A stretch of 7,447 bases of DNA, taken from NCBI GenBank assembly GCA_039923155.1, contig JBDTDI010000195.1, positions 1 through 7,447 of the forward strand, in the 5' to 3' direction. Positions 5,330-7,447 of the stretch are shown one piece after another. The stretch comes from Rhodococcus_D sp039923155 (lineage in GTDB: Bacteria; Actinomycetota; Actinomycetes; Mycobacteriales; Mycobacteriaceae). The notes under the pieces were generated by a model that was given only the letters and a program-made list of their open reading frames with translations, had not been told where the DNA came from and searched no databases. Made by a program: the position numbers and the translations under genes. Each line of letters opens with the position of its first letter. Within the stretch, counting starts at the first letter, position 1.

Positions 5330-6291
5330 TTGATGGCGACCGGGTTCACCGGCGAACCGCTGCCCTGGGCGACCTTCAGCGGGGCCGCCACGTAGAGGAA
5401 CGTGTACTGCTTGTCCGCCGCGCAGCTCTCCGCCAGCTTCTCCAGGTCGCAGATCTCGGTCAGTGTCACCCCGAGGTTGCGCATGAGCGCGCAGTGCAGC
5501 GGCAGGGCCACCCCGTGCACCGGGTCGGTGGTGACCTCGTTGGCGATGGTGTCGGTGACCAGGTTGGGGATCTCCATGTCCTGGAACCACTGCACCAGCT
5601 CGGGGGAGTACGTCAGCCCCGGCTCGCAGAAGTCCTCGTAGAACTTCTCCCCCAGGTCGAAGAACTGCTGGATGTAGTTGGTGCGGATCACGACGACGTC
5701 GTGCTTGGTGATCGTCACGCCCTGCGCCTGCGCGCACTCCAGCAGGTCGTTGTGGTCGAAGGTCTCGGCCTTGTCCAGGCTCGGCTTGCCGCGGTGGCGG
5801 GCCATGTCCAGCAGGATTCCGCGCCCGACCACGCCGCGCTCGGCGATGGGCTGCACGCTTGCCTTGTCCAGCCCGCCGACGGTGGTCCGTGCGTCGTAAC
5901 CGTTCCAGATCTTTCCGTCGAACCAGACGTGGCCCAGCGCGTCGTACTGGGTCGAGCCCTGCAGGAAGCACAGCATCTTGTCGTCGGCGTAGTGCAGGCC
6001 ACCGGGGAACTGTGGTGCGTCGTCGCCGTCCCAGGTCGACTCGTCCATCACCTGGGTGCGCTCGGCGGGTTCGCGACCCGGCCACACCGGGTCACCCTTC
6101 GGGTCCCCGATGAGCCGCTGCAGGGTGAACACGCTGCCCTGCTTGACGTGCTGCACCCCGCGCAGCACTTCCTCGGCCGTCAGGTAGTTCAGCGAGCCCA
6201 CCTCGTCGTCCGGGCCCCACTTGCCCCAGTTGCTGGGTGCGTCAGCCAGCAGGTCGGTCATCGACGGTGGGGTCTGCGCGGTCTCGGGCAT
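5326..6291 (-). CDS. Cyclase-family protein (PF04199-like metal-dependent hydrolase)
   Basis: A 321-residue soluble protein of the cyclase family, which includes bacterial kynurenine formamidase and isatin hydrolase, metal enzymes that hydrolyse amides or lactams. Family-like parts are WGPDDEVGSLNYLT (25-38), the motif region QGSTQYDALGH (111-121), GRGILLDMARHRG (156-168) and the C-terminal APLK...GSGSPVNPVAI (303-320). H266 and E279 are further metal or active-site candidates. Compared with the classical HxGTHxDxPxH, D117 and H121 are kept but the first two histidines are Gln (Q111, Q115), so it belongs to a variant branch. The ATG at 6291 is supported by GGAGG 4 bases upstream. It is the first gene of an operon with the acyl-CoA ligase (GTGA overlap), which hints that it makes or handles a carboxylate for CoA activation. 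Family secure, reaction unknown. Confidence 0.9.
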   Translation of the reverse strand: MPETAQTPPSMTDLLADAPSNWGKWGPDDEVGSLNYLTAEEVLRGVQHVKQGSVFTLQRLIGDPKGDPVWPGREPAERTQVMDESTWDGDDAPQFPGGLHYADDKMLCFLQGSTQYDALGHVWFDGKIWNGYDARTTVGGLDKASVQPIAERGVVGRGILLDMARHRGKPSLDKAETFDHNDLLECAQAQGVTITKHDVVVIRTNYIQQFFDLGEKFYEDFCEPGLTYSPELVQWFQDMEIPNLVTDTIANEVTTDPVHGVALPLHCALMRNLGVTLTEICDLEKLAESCAADKQYTFLYVAAPLKVAQGSGSPVNPVAIK

Positions 6292-6343
6292 GGTGCCTCC
6301 ACGGCGTTCCGGGCCCCGCCTGAGTGGCGCGGGTCACAAGCCC

Positions 6344-6372
6344 AGCCTGGCCCGACCCACTCGAGCGTGCAA
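6344..6372 (-). promoter_or_regulatory. Candidate promoter of the cyclase-ligase operon
   Basis: On the minus strand TTGCAC (6372-6367) and CAGGCT (6349-6344) are 17 bases apart, a normal sigma-70-type spacing. The -35 is good and the -10 keeps A2 and T6. It would give a leader of roughly 45 bases before the cyclase ATG. This was found by eye only. The remaining sequence up to about 6528 shows no gene. Confidence 0.3.
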
Positions 6373-6528
6373 GCAGTTCACCCCTGGGCACGCGCTCGTC
6401 TCCGGGGGGCGTCGCGACAACCCCGCGCAGGCCTCGATCGCGCTGGCGGAGACCACTGGGTGATTCGCTGAGCCGTACCCACCGTTCCGCAACGTCTGGC
6501 CACCACCACGGTTACTGCCGGGTCCTCG

Positions 6529-6816
6529 ATGACGACCACCGGAATGACCACTCCCGCGTCGACCACGTCACCGACCGTGGTGGGTGCCGACCCGGCCCCG
6601 TCGGCCCCAGACGTCACGGGCGTCGGCGTACCGCACGGGCAGCGGACCAACGAGGTGTTCCGGCAGACGTTCACCTTCACCGACGGCTACCTGCACCCCG
6701 GCGACGAGCCGGGGATCGGGGTCGAGCTGGACACCGGGCTCACCGCGTCGCTGCCCTACCTGCCGGCCTACCTGCCGTTCGACCGGCTCAAGGACGGCAC
6801 CGTCCACGACTGGTGA
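6529..6816 (+). pseudogene. C-terminal remnant of a mannonate dehydratase-like enzyme (ManD/RspA, enolase superfamily)
   Basis: The open frame encodes 95 residues, but only about the last 62 (from about 6628) are recognisable: VPHGQRTNEVF, DGYLHPGDEPGIGVELD (52-68) and AYLPFDRLKDGTVHDW (80-95). These match the C-terminal end of ManD/RspA-type sugar-acid dehydratases, including their Asp-Trp finish. Full proteins are about 400 residues, and the barrel with all Mg-binding and catalytic residues is missing. The first 33 residues are Thr/Pro-rich without similarity I recognise, and no Shine-Dalgarno precedes the ATG at 6529. The fragment is therefore most likely the remains of a deleted gene. It is convergent with the sugar transporter permease (23-base gap), which fits a former sugar-acid locus. 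A short expressed peptide is possible but unlikely. Confidence 0.75.
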
Positions 6817-6839
6817 GCCACCGGGCGCGGGGGGTTGGG

Positions 6840-7447
6840 TCAGCGGATGCCGCTGCGGGCGAAACCCTGCACGAAGTACCGCTGGAAGATCAGGAACAGC
6901 ACCACCATCGGGGACACCGAGATGAGCGCGAAGGCCATGGTCGCCCCGTAGTCCGGGCCGAACTGGCCCTGCAGGTACAGCAGCCCGATGGGCAGCGTGA
7001 ACAGCGCGTTGTCCTTCAACGCGATCAGCGGCCACGCGAAGTCGTTCCACGTCGACAGCAGGGACATGAAGAACAGCACCGCGACGAGCGGCTTGCTCAA
7101 CGGCAGCACGATCCGGGCGAAGATGCGCCAGTGACCCGCACCGTCGATTCGTGCGGCCTCGATGAGGTCGCGCGGGATGGCCAGGATGAACTGTCGGGCC
7201 AGGAAGATCCCGAACGCCGACGCCGCGGTGGGCAGGATGACCGCCCAGTAGCTGCCGTAGATACCCAGGTCGGTGACCAGGCGGAACAGGGCCACCATGA
7301 TGACCTGGACGGGCAGCATGAGGGTGGACAGCGCGAGCAGGAACAGCACCCCGGAGCCGCGGAATCGGAGCTGGGCGAACGCGTAGCCGGCCATCAGGTT
7401 GACCAGCACCGTGATCACGGAGGTCACCAGCGCGATGGCGACCGAGT
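6840..7447 (-). CDS. Carbohydrate ABC transporter permease, MalG type (5' part outside window)
   Basis: The last 201 residues of an inner-membrane permease of a binding-protein-dependent sugar importer. Five hydrophobic segments are visible. Between the third and fourth is the EAA loop (EAARIDGAGHWRIFARIVLP) that docks on the ATPase subunit. The end, FQRYFVQGFARSGIR, is typical of the MalG/UgpE family. The frame has no stop up to the window edge, and the residues before the GTG at 7427 (SVAIALVT) continue a membrane helix as in relatives. That GTG is therefore internal, and about 70-100 N-terminal residues are missing. Partner permease, binding-protein and ATPase genes would lie to the right, outside the window. 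The substrate is unknown; the neighbouring dehydratase remnant makes a sugar acid or related sugar a mild possibility. Confidence 0.93.
   Translation of the reverse strand, partial: SVAIALVTSVITVLVNLMAGYAFAQLRFRGSGVLFLLALSTLMLPVQVIMVALFRLVTDLGIYGSYWAVILPTAASAFGIFLARQFILAIPRDLIEAARIDGAGHWRIFARIVLPLSKPLVAVLFFMSLLSTWNDFAWPLIALKDNALFTLPIGLLYLQGQFGPDYGATMAFALISVSPMVVLFLIFQRYFVQGFARSGIR

Noticed and set aside
5330..6085. N-terminal extension of the acyl-CoA ligase frame (up to 810 residues)
   Set aside because: The extension is an off-frame reading of the cyclase gene. The ligase homology and a GTGA overlap place the start at 5329.
5182..6471. 429-codon plus-strand frame over the cyclase gene
   Set aside because: It is antisense to a clear PF04199-like gene with its own ribosome binding site and has no family similarity.
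6378..6680. 100-residue minus-strand frame upstream of the cyclase gene
   Set aside because: It overlaps the conserved dehydratase remnant on the other strand, has no ribosome binding site and shows no similarity I recognise.

Overview
The window comes from a strongly GC-rich, high-coding-density genome. An EttA protein close to mycobacterial versions, an SSB paralogue next to it, GTG starts and a G-rich DnaA box (TTGTCCACA) all point to an actinomycete. I cannot resolve the genus. It reads as ordinary chromosome, with a conserved housekeeping end on the left and a more variable metabolic end on the right.

Left part (1-2581). Two genes lie on the minus strand: ettA, an ABC-F ATPase that acts on the ribosome and loses only its last residues at the window edge, and upstream of it a single-stranded DNA-binding protein of the SsbB type without the usual acidic tail. 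The same ssb-ettA pairing is known from mycobacteria. Between them are two abutting perfect inverted repeats (1716-1736 and 1737-1774). A TANNNT box sits exactly where a leaderless ettA transcript would need it. The ssb leader has two hairpins and, further upstream, a perfect actinobacterial DnaA box.

Middle (2582-3652). A plus-strand HAD-like protein starts at a GTG with a strong ribosome binding site. It lacks both catalytic aspartates of HAD motif I but keeps motifs II to IV. It is followed by terminator-like hairpins and a complete tRNA-Arg(UCU) with encoded CCA and two mismatches in the anticodon stem.

Right part (3653-7447). A minus-strand two-gene operon encodes a cyclase-family (PF04199-like) metal hydrolase and an acyl-CoA synthetase of the AMP-forming ligase superfamily, coupled by a GTGA overlap. 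The hydrolase may open an amide or lactone ring to give a carboxylate that the ligase activates with CoA; the substrate is unknown. Upstream lies a decayed C-terminal remnant of a mannonate dehydratase-like (ManD/RspA) sugar-acid dehydratase. It is convergent with the truncated 3' part of a sugar ABC transporter permease (MalG type) that runs off the right edge. The last two look like what is left of, or the border of, a sugar or sugar-acid uptake and catabolism locus.

I see no CRISPR array, insertion sequence, phage gene or clearly new multi-gene system. The observations most worth checking are the HAD protein without its nucleophile, the Gln-for-His cyclase paired with a CoA ligase, the tandem hairpins with a possible leaderless ettA start, and the DnaA box upstream of ssb.
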